Shown piece after piece: positions 1-7,344 of a stretch of DNA of 64,000 bases; within the stretch, counting starts at the first letter, position 1; each line of letters starts with the position of its first letter. The notes beneath the pieces were generated by a model. The model had not been told where the DNA came from, made no database searches, and was given only the letters and a program-made list of their open reading frames with translations. This stretch comes from JAUVKT01 sp942491535. GTDB lineage: Bacteria; Bacteroidota; Bacteroidia; Bacteroidales; VadinHA17. Where the stretch lies: positions 62,001-126,000 of the forward strand of contig CALOBV010000026.1 of NCBI GenBank assembly GCA_942491535.1, written 5' to 3'. The position numbers and the translations under genes were made by a program.

Positions 1-1451
1 TGACTACCTGGAATAAGGTAGGTATTGTTTACAACCAGTACCTGTTCTTTATCAAATCCAAGTTCCTTGTTTTGCATAAATCTCATCTGCTTCGATAGAA
101 TAAGTACTGATGAAAGCAAAACCAGCGAGATAAAGAATTGAATTATTACCAGAACAGACCTGAAGTTAAACCTGGAGCTGTTTAACTCAACATCACCTTT
201 CAGTACATGAATCGGCTTAAACGAGGAAAGGTATAATGAAGGATATGCTCCGGCAAAAATGCTTATTAATAAGATCATTCCCAGAACACCAAAAATAAAG
301 GATGCTGAGAAGTAAGATATTGAAAGCTCCTTTGAAGTTAATTCGTTAAAAGATGGTAGAGAGACCTCAACAATGACCATTGCAAGAATAAAAGCAAGAA
401 ACACAATTAACAAAGATTCTGCATTAAACTGATTTATAAGCTGTGATCTGGATACTCCATAGGTTTTTCTTACTCCTACCTCCTTCATCCTGGTTATTGA
501 TCTTGCTGTGGATAAATTTGTAAAATTTATGCAGGCAATAATGATAATAAAAAGTGCAATTATTCCGAAAATTCTCACAGCATTCATATTCCCTCCTGCC
601 TCCAGTTCATAATCGAGGTTTGATTTTAAATGAATATCAGTTAGTTTAATCAGGGAATAACTTAATGATGTTCCAGATTCCTTAATCTCCTGCCAGCTCA
701 TCCCCAGGGCCTTAGCAGCCTCCTCTGAAATATACTTATCGATTAGCGATTCAAGCTTAGGCTCAAACTCTTCCACACTAACATTGGGACTCAGAAGCAA
801 ATATGTAAAGAAATTATTGCTTAACCACTGACCATTATTAGCCTCATCATTTGAATGAGCGGAGACAATAAAATCAAAATGAAAATGAGAAGCGGCTGGC
901 ATATTCTCAAATACACCGGTTACTTCAACCTCTGTCCTGTTATCAAGCAACAGTATTTTCCCAAGAGCTTCTTCATTTCCAAAGTATTTTTTGGCAGCTC
1001 TCTCGCTAATTGCAACAGTATTCCTGACTTTCAGGACCTCATCAGGGTCTCCCTCCAAGAGAGGAAAAGAAAATACTTTAAAAAAAGTAGAATCAGCATA
1101 GATAAAATCAGGCTCATTGAAGACCTTATCATCATACTCAACAATAAATCCTCCATAAGACCTGAACCTGACAGCATTCTCAACCTCAGGGTAATCCCTG
1201 ATTGCTGCTTCTGCAAGAGGCGCCGGACATGTTGAACCATAATCCTCTGTGCCATTCATTTGAAAATAGGATGTAACTCTGACTATTCTGTCGGCATTGT
1301 CTTGAAATTTATCGTATGATAGCTCATCCACTATCCATAAGACTATAATAATAAAACTGGCCATCCCTACAGCCAGTCCGGCTATATTAAGGAAGGAAAA
1401 AAGTTTGTTTCTCTTGATGACCCTGAAAAGAAGGTTGAAAAATGATTTCAT
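1..1451 (-). CDS. ABC transporter permease, FtsX/MacB-like (partial, cut by left edge)
   Basis: This is the N-terminal part of a Bacteroidota-type permease; about 483 residues are in the window and the reading frame stays open to base 1. It begins MKSFFNLLFRVIKRNKLFSF with a first membrane segment (about residues 20-40), the usual start of FtsX-like permeases. A long extracytoplasmic MacB-type periplasmic core domain follows (about 45-275). A second membrane segment near residue 285 precedes the family motif INFTNLSTARSITRMKEVGVRKT, where the FtsX domain contacts its ATPase; further membrane segments follow. The family works with an ATP-binding subunit in export or mechanotransmission across the inner membrane. 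The ATPase is not in view and must lie left of the window if adjacent. The start is the ATG at 1451, with no upstream alternative in frame. Confidence 0.9.
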   Translation of the reverse strand, partial: MKSFFNLLFRVIKRNKLFSFLNIAGLAVGMASFIIIVLWIVDELSYDKFQDNADRIVRVTSYFQMNGTEDYGSTCPAPLAEAAIRDYPEVENAVRFRSYGGFIVEYDDKVFNEPDFIYADSTFFKVFSFPLLEGDPDEVLKVRNTVAISERAAKKYFGNEEALGKILLLDNRTEVEVTGVFENMPAASHFHFDFIVSAHSNDEANNGQWLSNNFFTYLLLSPNVSVEEFEPKLESLIDKYISEEAAKALGMSWQEIKESGTSLSYSLIKLTDIHLKSNLDYELEAGGNMNAVRIFGIIALFIIIIACINFTNLSTARSITRMKEVGVRKTYGVSRSQLINQFNAESLLIVFLAFILAMVIVEVSLPSFNELTSKELSISYFSASFIFGVLGMILLISIFAGAYPSLYLSSFKPIHVLKGDVELNSSRFNFRSVLVIIQFFISLVLLSSVLILSKQMRFMQNKELGFDKEQVLVVNNTYLIPGS

Positions 1452-1614
1452 GTCTGTGTGCTCTATATTTATATATGCCTTCCTCTAAAGCAAGAGACAT
1501 GCCATAATAAATAAATAACTCTACATGTGGCACTTATAGAGATAATGGTATCTAATATACCTGATAGGGTGTATGATTTTTTGACACTCCTGTGTAAAAA
1601 AAGTTTAAATGTCC

Positions 1615-1663
1615 TGGGTGTTGGGTGTTGGGTGTTGGGTGTCGGGTGTTGGGTGTTGGGTGA
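1615..1663. repeat. Heptamer array (GGGTGTT), G-quadruplex capable
   Basis: Seven copies of a 7-base unit with GGG runs at exact 7-base spacing from 1616 to 1660; one copy has a T-to-C change. Four-base loops between GGG runs fit an intramolecular G-quadruplex on the + strand. It lies between the permease start and the four-helix-bundle remnant. Confidence 0.9.
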
Positions 1664-1712
1664 GATTTTTTTGTATCTTTAATATTTGTCCTGCAAATAT
1701 TAAGTATTTACT

Positions 1713-2077
1713 ATGTCTGATTTCAAGATCTTGAAATATATCAGGATGCCTATAATCTTGCTATTGAAATACATCAGTTAAGTTTTAAGCTTCCAAAATA
1801 CGAACTATATGAACAGGCCAGTCAGATTCGCAGGTCTTCAAAGAGTATTAAAGATAATATAGCAGAAGGATTTGGGAGAAGTAAGTATAAGCAGGAATAT
1901 ATAAAATTCCTAACCTACTCTATGGCCTCTTGTAATGAAACTTTGAGTCAATTGACAATGATAAAAGATCTTTACCATAGAAATAGAAACATATATGGGA
2001 ATCATCAACACAACCCAACTAATAACAAAAAGAAGAAGTATAATACCGATGACTGTCAACAGCTCCTCTTCTTGTAA
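1713..2077 (+). pseudogene. Four-helix-bundle protein (S23/TIGR02436-like) remnant
   Basis: The frame at 1724-2077 encodes a recognisable four-helix-bundle protein of the family once tied to 23S rRNA intervening sequences: FQDLEIYQDAYNLAIEIHQL, then SQIRRSSKSIKDNIAEGFGR and KQEYIKFLTYSMASCNETLS. The only suitable ATG, at 1713, is one base out of frame: ATG TCT GAT TTC would read on as M-S-D-F-Q-D-L if one T were restored near 1722. After about position 1980 homology stops (family proteins are about 115-120 aa) and the frame runs into antisense of the PepSY gene tail, so the last helix appears lost. The function of intact members is unknown. It reads as a truncated and probably frameshifted remnant. 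Confidence 0.7.
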
Positions 2078-2555
2078 TACTATGTTTTCCTTTTGCAATA
2101 AACATACCTGTTACCGTAACCAGTATCAGGGCAATGCAAAATATGTCGCTAAAGGCCTTCCACCATTTGCCTGGATTATAATGCAGGAAGTTAAACTGGT
2201 AAAAGACCGGTCTTTTACTTACTACCTCAACATAGCCTTCACCTGTAAGAGTATTTACCTGTGCCGTTCCGCCTACCAGGAAAATAGTAAGCTTATCTCC
2301 CGTGGGAAAATATGAAGTCTTATATTTTTTAGCTTCTCCTATATCTGAAAGCAGGGCCTGGACTTTTTCTTCCAGCAGGCTGTCGCGCTCAAACTTAATA
2401 TCAGTGGTGAATTGTCTCTGGTCTACTAAATAGTTAGGATTCCAGTCGTTTTTGTGATTTATCGCTATACCTGAAACTGCATATATTATGGTCATTCCAA
2501 CAATCAGGTATCCAATATCCCTGTGAGTAACCCTGTTAAGTTTTCTAAGCTTCAT
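2019..2555 (-). pseudogene. PepSY-associated membrane protein, C-terminus frameshifted
   Basis: The protein has an N-terminal membrane helix (about residues 14-34, IGYLIVGMTIIYAVSGIAIN) followed by a periplasmic PepSY-like region and a second helix near residues 137-153, ending GKHSITRRGAV. Small PepSY-TM proteins of this kind are often encoded beside iron or metal uptake genes in Bacteroidota; no catalytic role is known. At 2057 the frame appears to shift: dropping one base gives RRGAVTVIGIILLLFVISWV, a sensible third hydrophobic segment, while the uncorrected frame ends in an unrelated tail. The shifted frame then runs antisense into the four-helix-bundle remnant, so its natural stop may also be lost. 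The lipoprotein gene lies 174 bases upstream on the same strand. Confidence 0.7.
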
Positions 2556-2729
2556 ATTATATCAATTAAAATAGGGATGCACTAGTAGCCCAAAAAACAG
2601 GTTTTCTGACTACTAAAAACACTAAAGAAAATATATATCGTATATATTCAGAAATATAAAAATCCTGCCAATCAGCTAAATATACTAATTAATAGCTATT
2701 GACATCCCCCCTTTGTTATTCAAAATATC

Positions 2730-3251
2730 CTATTTCTCCAGGCGACTCTTATAGTGAAGAACATACTCCGACAATACGGGTTGTTTTGCAACTGCAGCTT
2801 CTGTTTCACAGTCCTCACCTTCGGCTGTTATATTTGCCTTTTCTACCTCAACCTTATGCTCACCTGCTTCTTCTGCATGTTCTCCTGATCCGCTTCCATC
2901 GCCTTTTTTCTCACCGGCTTCAACCAGGGTAAGATGTCCGGTTACAGTTAATGTGCTTCCAAGTAACTCCATTGGAAAGACAGGCACCTCATCTCCGGCA
3001 GTTATAAAAAGTCTTATATCAGGATCCGCTCCAACAATAAACATTTTTTTACCACTGTGCTGGCAAACATGGACCACATTTCCTTCGATAGTAATATCTT
3101 TATCAAGATACTCAGCCGGATTCTCAATAAGGCTCGCAAACTCAACTTTAACAGCAGCTTCATCTGAATCTGATTTCTTCTCATTGGTCGTATTGCCACA
3201 AGAAATCATTAGAGCCGCCATTGCCAGAATTCCAATTACATTCTTTATCAT
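2730..3251 (-). CDS. Lipoprotein with OB-fold-like domain
   Basis: A 173-residue lipoprotein: the lipobox Cys is at residue 18 (MALMISC) and is followed by a charged linker. The middle (about 40-108) has the alternating strand pattern of an OB-fold or tRNA_anti-like domain: DKDITIEGNVVHVCQHSGKK and later GSTLTVTGHLTLVE. It includes a conserved-looking VCQHSGKK segment with Cys and His that could bind metal or a thiol partner. The region at about 110-135 is rich in Gly, Glu and His (GDGSGSGEHAEEAGEHKVEV). I do not recognise a named family with an assigned function. Its neighbour downstream on the same strand is the PepSY membrane protein, which suggests an envelope or metal-related role; this is inference. 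Confidence 0.75.
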   Translation of the reverse strand: MIKNVIGILAMAALMISCGNTTNEKKSDSDEAAVKVEFASLIENPAEYLDKDITIEGNVVHVCQHSGKKMFIVGADPDIRLFITAGDEVPVFPMELLGSTLTVTGHLTLVEAGEKKGDGSGSGEHAEEAGEHKVEVEKANITAEGEDCETEAAVAKQPVLSEYVLHYKSRLEK

Positions 3252-3345
3252 CTCTGTATTTATTAATTATTTATTCATAGTTTTTTTGAGAATACAATTA
3301 TAGTGAAAATTGAATTAATAATAAACTGATATATACGATATAGGT

Positions 3346-3456
3346 GCGAAGGGCGAAGGGCGAAGAGCATAGAGCATAGAGCGAAGAGCGAAGGGCGTAG
3401 AGCGTTATGCCTTACGCCTTATGCCTTACGCCTTATGCCTTACGCCTTACGCCTTC
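3346..3456. repeat. Two-part heptamer array (CGAAGGG then TTACGCC/TTATGCC)
   Basis: The left half (to about 3402) consists of 7-base words such as CGAAGGG, CGAAGAG and CATAGAG. The right half is TTATGCC and TTACGCC words. The halves are partly complementary (GGGCG and CGCC cores), so the region could fold on itself. It ends 13 bases from the 3' end of the XRE gene. Confidence 0.85.
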
Positions 3457-3468
3457 TTCAAAAACATG

Positions 3469-3681
3469 TCAGGTAGTTTCTTTATGAAATTCCAGAATAT
3501 CGCCAGGTTGACAATCGAGGACTTCGCATATAGTATCGAGAGTTGAAAAACGAACTGCTTTTGCCTTGCCTGTTTTGAGCACAGACAGGTTTGCCATTGT
3601 TATCCCAACCTTTTCTGACAATTCGGTAAGACTCATCTTGCGTTTTGCAAGCATTACATCCAGGTTTACAATAATTGACAT
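3469..3681 (-). CDS. XRE/Cro-type helix-turn-helix regulator (YozG-like)
   Basis: A 70-residue protein that is essentially one HTH domain: LAKRKMSLTELSEKVGITMA forms the first helices and ANLSVLKTGKAKAVRFSTLD the recognition region, ending with the family's DCQPGDILEF. Small regulators of this type are regularly encoded directly after a DUF2975 membrane protein, and that is the case here: the DUF2975 stop lies 9 bases upstream, so the two are co-transcribed. The usual inference is that the membrane protein modulates the regulator or is its target. Direct targets cannot be read from the sequence. Confidence 0.9.
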   Translation of the reverse strand: MSIIVNLDVMLAKRKMSLTELSEKVGITMANLSVLKTGKAKAVRFSTLDTICEVLDCQPGDILEFHKETT

Positions 3682-3690
3682 AGCAGTAGT

Positions 3691-4320
3691 TTATATTGTT
3701 AAACTTGATTCTTCCTGGAGCTTCATTCCCTGGATAAAAATATGTGACAGCAACCAGAGCACGAGAGCAGAGATAACTAAAAAATTATAAGCCTTAATAT
3801 CTGTAGTAAATGATATTGTGGCAAAATGAAGACGCTTTTCGAGAATCTCGCCTACCACCCAGTTATATGTTCGCCAGAACATCCAGAATATGATTAAACC
3901 GATAGCCAGCATCCGGAGCAGTTTAATATTATAGATTTCGAAGATTATGCCTTTGCGGACATTTCTTATAAACTTCCTGAAGATAAAAAGCAGAGTAAAC
4001 ATCATACCTATTACCAGTACCATGGGTATCATGTACAATCTTGCAATCTGAAGGGGAGTATCTATAAAATGAATATCCCCATATGCTTTAACAATCTGTA
4101 CCTGTGAAGGAGTCTGGTTTGCAACAATATATCCTATCTCCTCGTTGTCGAAGGCGACAGGCAGATTTACGTGCAGCTGCATATCCTCTTTAAATACTCC
4201 TGACAGGACAAGAATTGCGAATATCACTGTCATAAAAGTAACACAGCAGAAGAGCCAGAAAATAATCTCATTTAAAATGTGGATTACCTTAAAACTGAGA
4301 GGGGCCTTGAATTTTTCCAT
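3691..4320 (-). CDS. DUF2975 family membrane protein
   Basis: About 209 residues with four hydrophobic segments (near residues 17-40, 100-120, 137-155 and 180-198 counted from the ATG at 4320), the layout of DUF2975 proteins. An in-frame TTG at 4329 would add three residues; the ATG at 4320 (MEKFKAPLSF) is preferred. The function of DUF2975 is unknown; members are typically paired with a short XRE regulator as here. The upstream 280 bases to the next gene contain no other ORF I can support. Confidence 0.87.
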   Translation of the reverse strand: MEKFKAPLSFKVIHILNEIIFWLFCCVTFMTVIFAILVLSGVFKEDMQLHVNLPVAFDNEEIGYIVANQTPSQVQIVKAYGDIHFIDTPLQIARLYMIPMVLVIGMMFTLLFIFRKFIRNVRKGIIFEIYNIKLLRMLAIGLIIFWMFWRTYNWVVGEILEKRLHFATISFTTDIKAYNFLVISALVLWLLSHIFIQGMKLQEESSLTI

Positions 4321-4610
4321 GATTTTCAATTTTAATTATAAAGCAAATATAAACTCATTATATCGTATATCAAAATATATTTATCGTTTTACGATATATT
4401 TATATTGATTACAGATAATAATACTAAGGTGTTTGCCTCGCAATCAAAGTTGATCTGGCGACTTTATAGCCGGTGGTTCCAGATAGCTCCAATCTCTGCT
4501 GATAGTTGAGATTCTTTATAGGAAATAAAAGTTTTGTACTTATTAAACCCCGTTTAAACTCTGTTTAAACCATATTTTTTACCTTTACATTAAACCTGGC
4601 AAGCAATGCA

Positions 4611-5447
4611 ATGAAAAAGAAAACAACCTTTATTATAGTACTGCTGAGTATATGCCTTATGCAGTGCTCATCACAAAACAATTATACCGTCTATACGGGT
4701 AAAATACCCGGAATACTCGACAGTGGTATAAAAACCAGGGTAAAGGCAACTATCATTTACGACAACTACGTGCATAAAGATGGACTTACGGCAGACTGGG
4801 GCTATTCACTTTTGCTGGAAGGGTTAGATAAAACAATATTGTTTGACACAGGAACCAATCCGTCGATCTTCAGGGATAATTTTGAAAAACTTGAACTTGA
4901 TGCGAATAGAATAGATGAAGTCTTTATTTCACATGAACATGGAGATCATTTCGGGGGCTTGCACGAATTCCTTACAATGAACAAAGACATTAAGGTGGTT
5001 GTGCTGAATACTTTCTCAGACAGGTTTATGGGTCAGTATGCGGGTGAATGTAGATCGTTGGAAGTGGTATCAGAGCCGGTAGAAATATGCAAGGGACTTT
5101 ATTCTACAGGTATAATGGGGAAGGCTATACCCGAACAGTCGCTGGTACTTAATACAGAAAAAGGTCTTATCGTTATGACAGGATGCTCACATCCCGGGAT
5201 CATAAATATGCTTAAGGAAATAAGAGCCACCTTTAATAAAGATATTTACCTGGTCTTCGGCGGTTTTCACCTTATGGCCGATTCAGATAAGAAAATTGCA
5301 GAGATAATCGACCAGATGAGGGAGCTAGGAGTACAAAAGTGTGGAGCCACTCATTGCACAGGCGAACACCAGATTGAATTATTCAGAGAGGCCTTTGGAA
5401 AGGATTTTGTTGAAATGGGTGCAGGAAATGTACTTGTCTTTGAATAA
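4611..5447 (+). CDS. MBL-fold metallo-hydrolase lipoprotein (dihydropterin-phosphate synthase-like group)
   Basis: A 278-residue secreted lipoprotein: signal peptide MKKKTTFIIVLLSICLMQC with the lipid Cys at residue 19. The metallo-beta-lactamase metal motif HEHGDH is at residues 108-113. A further metal-ligand region is TGCSHPGIINML (about 190-201), followed by GGFHLM and CTGEH near the C-terminus. This arrangement matches the MBL subgroup annotated as 7,8-dihydropterin-6-methyl-4-(ribofuranosyl)aminobenzene-phosphate synthase-like. Because this copy is exported, a role in methanopterin-type synthesis is unlikely and the substrate is unknown. It stands alone, convergent with the exonuclease gene 42 bases away. 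Confidence 0.85.
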   Translation: MKKKTTFIIVLLSICLMQCSSQNNYTVYTGKIPGILDSGIKTRVKATIIYDNYVHKDGLTADWGYSLLLEGLDKTILFDTGTNPSIFRDNFEKLELDANRIDEVFISHEHGDHFGGLHEFLTMNKDIKVVVLNTFSDRFMGQYAGECRSLEVVSEPVEICKGLYSTGIMGKAIPEQSLVLNTEKGLIVMTGCSHPGIINMLKEIRATFNKDIYLVFGGFHLMADSDKKIAEIIDQMRELGVQKCGATHCTGEHQIELFREAFGKDFVEMGAGNVLVFE

Positions 5448-5489
5448 TCGAATAATTGAGTATTTGAGTTCTTGTATAAATAAGACTGA

Positions 5490-6254
5490 CTAATCCAGTT
5501 CAATCTGTACCGGACAATGATCAGATCCCATAATATTGCTTAAAATATCAGCGCCTAATAGAGATGGAACCAATGATTCACTAACAAGAAAATAATCAAT
5601 TCTCCAGCCAATATTCTTTGGCCTGGCTCCTGCCCTGTAGCTCCACCATGAATAGGCCTCTGTCTTATCAGGATACAAGTATCTGAAAGTATCTACAAAA
5701 CCTCCACCTGTATAACGATCCATGCCATCAATCTCTTCCTGCATAAAACCTGCAGACTTGTTATAATTTGCTTTCGGACGGGCAATATCAATCTCGGTAT
5801 GAGCCACGTTGAAATCTCCGCAGGTAATTACGGGCTTTGTCTTCTCCAGGTTTTTCAGGTAATTGAAAAAGGCGATATCCCATTGCTGCCTGTATCCCAA
5901 TCTTTTAAGGTCATTCCCGGAGTTAGGAACATATACATTCACAAGATAAAATTCATCAAACTCAAGACTCAATACTCTTCCTTCTGAATCGTGCTCTGCT
6001 CTTCCTATACCGCTTGTTACATTCAAAGGCTTTTGCCTGGATAATACTGCTGTACCGGAATATCCTTTTTTTTCAGCAGAGTTAGAATAATGATAGTAAT
6101 CACTCACAGAATCAAGTACTTCTGAAACCTGGTCATCCTGTGCTTTAGTCTCCTGCAGACACAGGATATCAGGTGAAATAATTTTGATGTCATTATAAAA
6201 ATCTTTCTTGGCTACGGCACGAATGCCATTTACATTCCAGGAGACTAATTTCAT
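5490..6254 (-). CDS. xth: Exodeoxyribonuclease III (AP endonuclease)
   Basis: A 254-residue member of the exonuclease III family, the normal length. Motifs seen: MKLVSWNVNGIRA at the N-terminus (active-site Asn), ILCLQETKAQ (metal-binding Glu), GDFNVAHTEIDIARP (catalytic Asp and Asn), WSYRAGARPKNIGWRIDYFL, and the terminal GSDHCPVQIEL (catalytic His). The enzyme cuts 5' of abasic sites and removes 3' blocks during base excision repair in the cytoplasm. The gene diverges from the heme locus; the 305-base gap between them holds the promoters of both. Confidence 0.95.
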   Translation of the reverse strand: MKLVSWNVNGIRAVAKKDFYNDIKIISPDILCLQETKAQDDQVSEVLDSVSDYYHYSNSAEKKGYSGTAVLSRQKPLNVTSGIGRAEHDSEGRVLSLEFDEFYLVNVYVPNSGNDLKRLGYRQQWDIAFFNYLKNLEKTKPVITCGDFNVAHTEIDIARPKANYNKSAGFMQEEIDGMDRYTGGGFVDTFRYLYPDKTEAYSWWSYRAGARPKNIGWRIDYFLVSESLVPSLLGADILSNIMGSDHCPVQIELD

Positions 6255-6496
6255 TTTTTTGAACTTAAGTGATGAAAAAAAACAATATATAGAAAAAAAT
6301 CAAGCAGGTGAAACAATCACAAAATTTTACAGTCTTTAATTAAAATAAATAAACCAATAAATTGTTCAAGCTGCAATGAAAAAACAGTTAATTTCTCCAA
6401 CACCCAAACAACAAATTCCCTCTGTTACATTCTTTGGATTAATTCTAAATTAAGCCTGAAATATTGTAATTCTTACGTATACAGATTTTCTACATA

Positions 6497-6524
6497 TTTG
6501 AGACTGTTAGAATATATAATTTTG
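6497..6524 (+). promoter_or_regulatory. Candidate Bacteroidota promoter for the heme locus
   Basis: TAATTTTG at 6517-6524 matches the -7 consensus TAnnTTTG, with TTTG at 6497-6500 as a possible -33 element. The spacing is 16 bases, shorter than the usual 19-21. It sits 36 bases before the PKD lipoprotein ATG. The rest of the 305-base gap (6255-6559) shows nothing else. Confidence 0.5.
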
Positions 6525-6559
6525 AGACCAGAATCTACAAAAACTAAAATTACATAATC

Positions 6560-7327
6560 ATGAAAAGAATTTTTTATCCTTTTATTGCAATAAGCATATT
6601 GATAATCTCATTATCATCCTGCGAAGACCCTGTACTTCCAACAGCTGATTTCACATTCAGTCCTGCCGAAGTAGAAATCTATGATGAGGTTACCTTTACT
6701 AATGCCTCATCTGATGCTGATACATTTGCATGGGAATTTGGCGATGGCGCAACATCCGCAGAAGAAAACCCTACTCACGTATATACAACAGGAGGTGATT
6801 TCACTGTAAAACTTACAGCATCTAATATAGATGGAAGCGAAGTTGTCGTAAAAGATATAACTGTTACAGTTCCTGCAAATGTTTATACACTGGATGATGT
6901 TCAGTATGACATTACTACGGATATGTTCTGGTATCAGTCATCTATGCCAGGTAGCTCTGCTTACATCAGGTTACTTACCACTGTCAGCGGACAGGATAAT
7001 CCTGATCTCCTCAAACTATATCCAAACAAGGGACTTAATGAGCTCCCGGGAACATATACATGGGATTCAGAAAATCCTGAAGGAACTTATGATTTTGGAT
7101 ATACTGCAAATTATGCAGGGATGGCTTATGACTGGACAGCTATAGGTAAAACAGGATCGCAGAATCTTGTTATTACTGAACTGGCTACAGATGTATATAA
7201 AATTGAATTATCCGGTATTCTTTCAGTTGGATCTTACGATTATTCTACAGGCGAATTTACTGAAACAGAAACCAAAGATTTGGAAATATTTTACCTGGGG
7301 GCTATTACTCCTCTGGCTGGAAAATAA
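6560..7327 (+). CDS. PKD-domain lipoprotein of the heme-type locus
   Basis: A 255-residue lipoprotein with lipid Cys at residue 21 (SLSSC). A PKD domain occupies about residues 28-112 and shows the hallmark WEFGDGATSAEENPTHVYTT. The C-terminal part (about 115-255) is a beta-rich region that I do not recognise by name. The receptor gene starts 17 bases downstream and the HmuY-like gene overlaps the receptor stop, so the three form one operon. A surface ligand-capture or partner-binding role is the natural inference; the heme assignment rests on the neighbours, not on this protein. Confidence 0.82.
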   Translation: MKRIFYPFIAISILIISLSSCEDPVLPTADFTFSPAEVEIYDEVTFTNASSDADTFAWEFGDGATSAEENPTHVYTTGGDFTVKLTASNIDGSEVVVKDITVTVPANVYTLDDVQYDITTDMFWYQSSMPGSSAYIRLLTTVSGQDNPDLLKLYPNKGLNELPGTYTWDSENPEGTYDFGYTANYAGMAYDWTAIGKTGSQNLVITELATDVYKIELSGILSVGSYDYSTGEFTETETKDLEIFYLGAITPLAGK

Positions 7328-7344
7328 TATTAGGGAAATTCCTG

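Noticed and set aside
4441..4600. Small RNA or riboswitch upstream of the MBL lipoprotein
   Set aside because: No conserved structure or known motif could be recognised; only GTTTAAAC words near 4550-4570 stand out.
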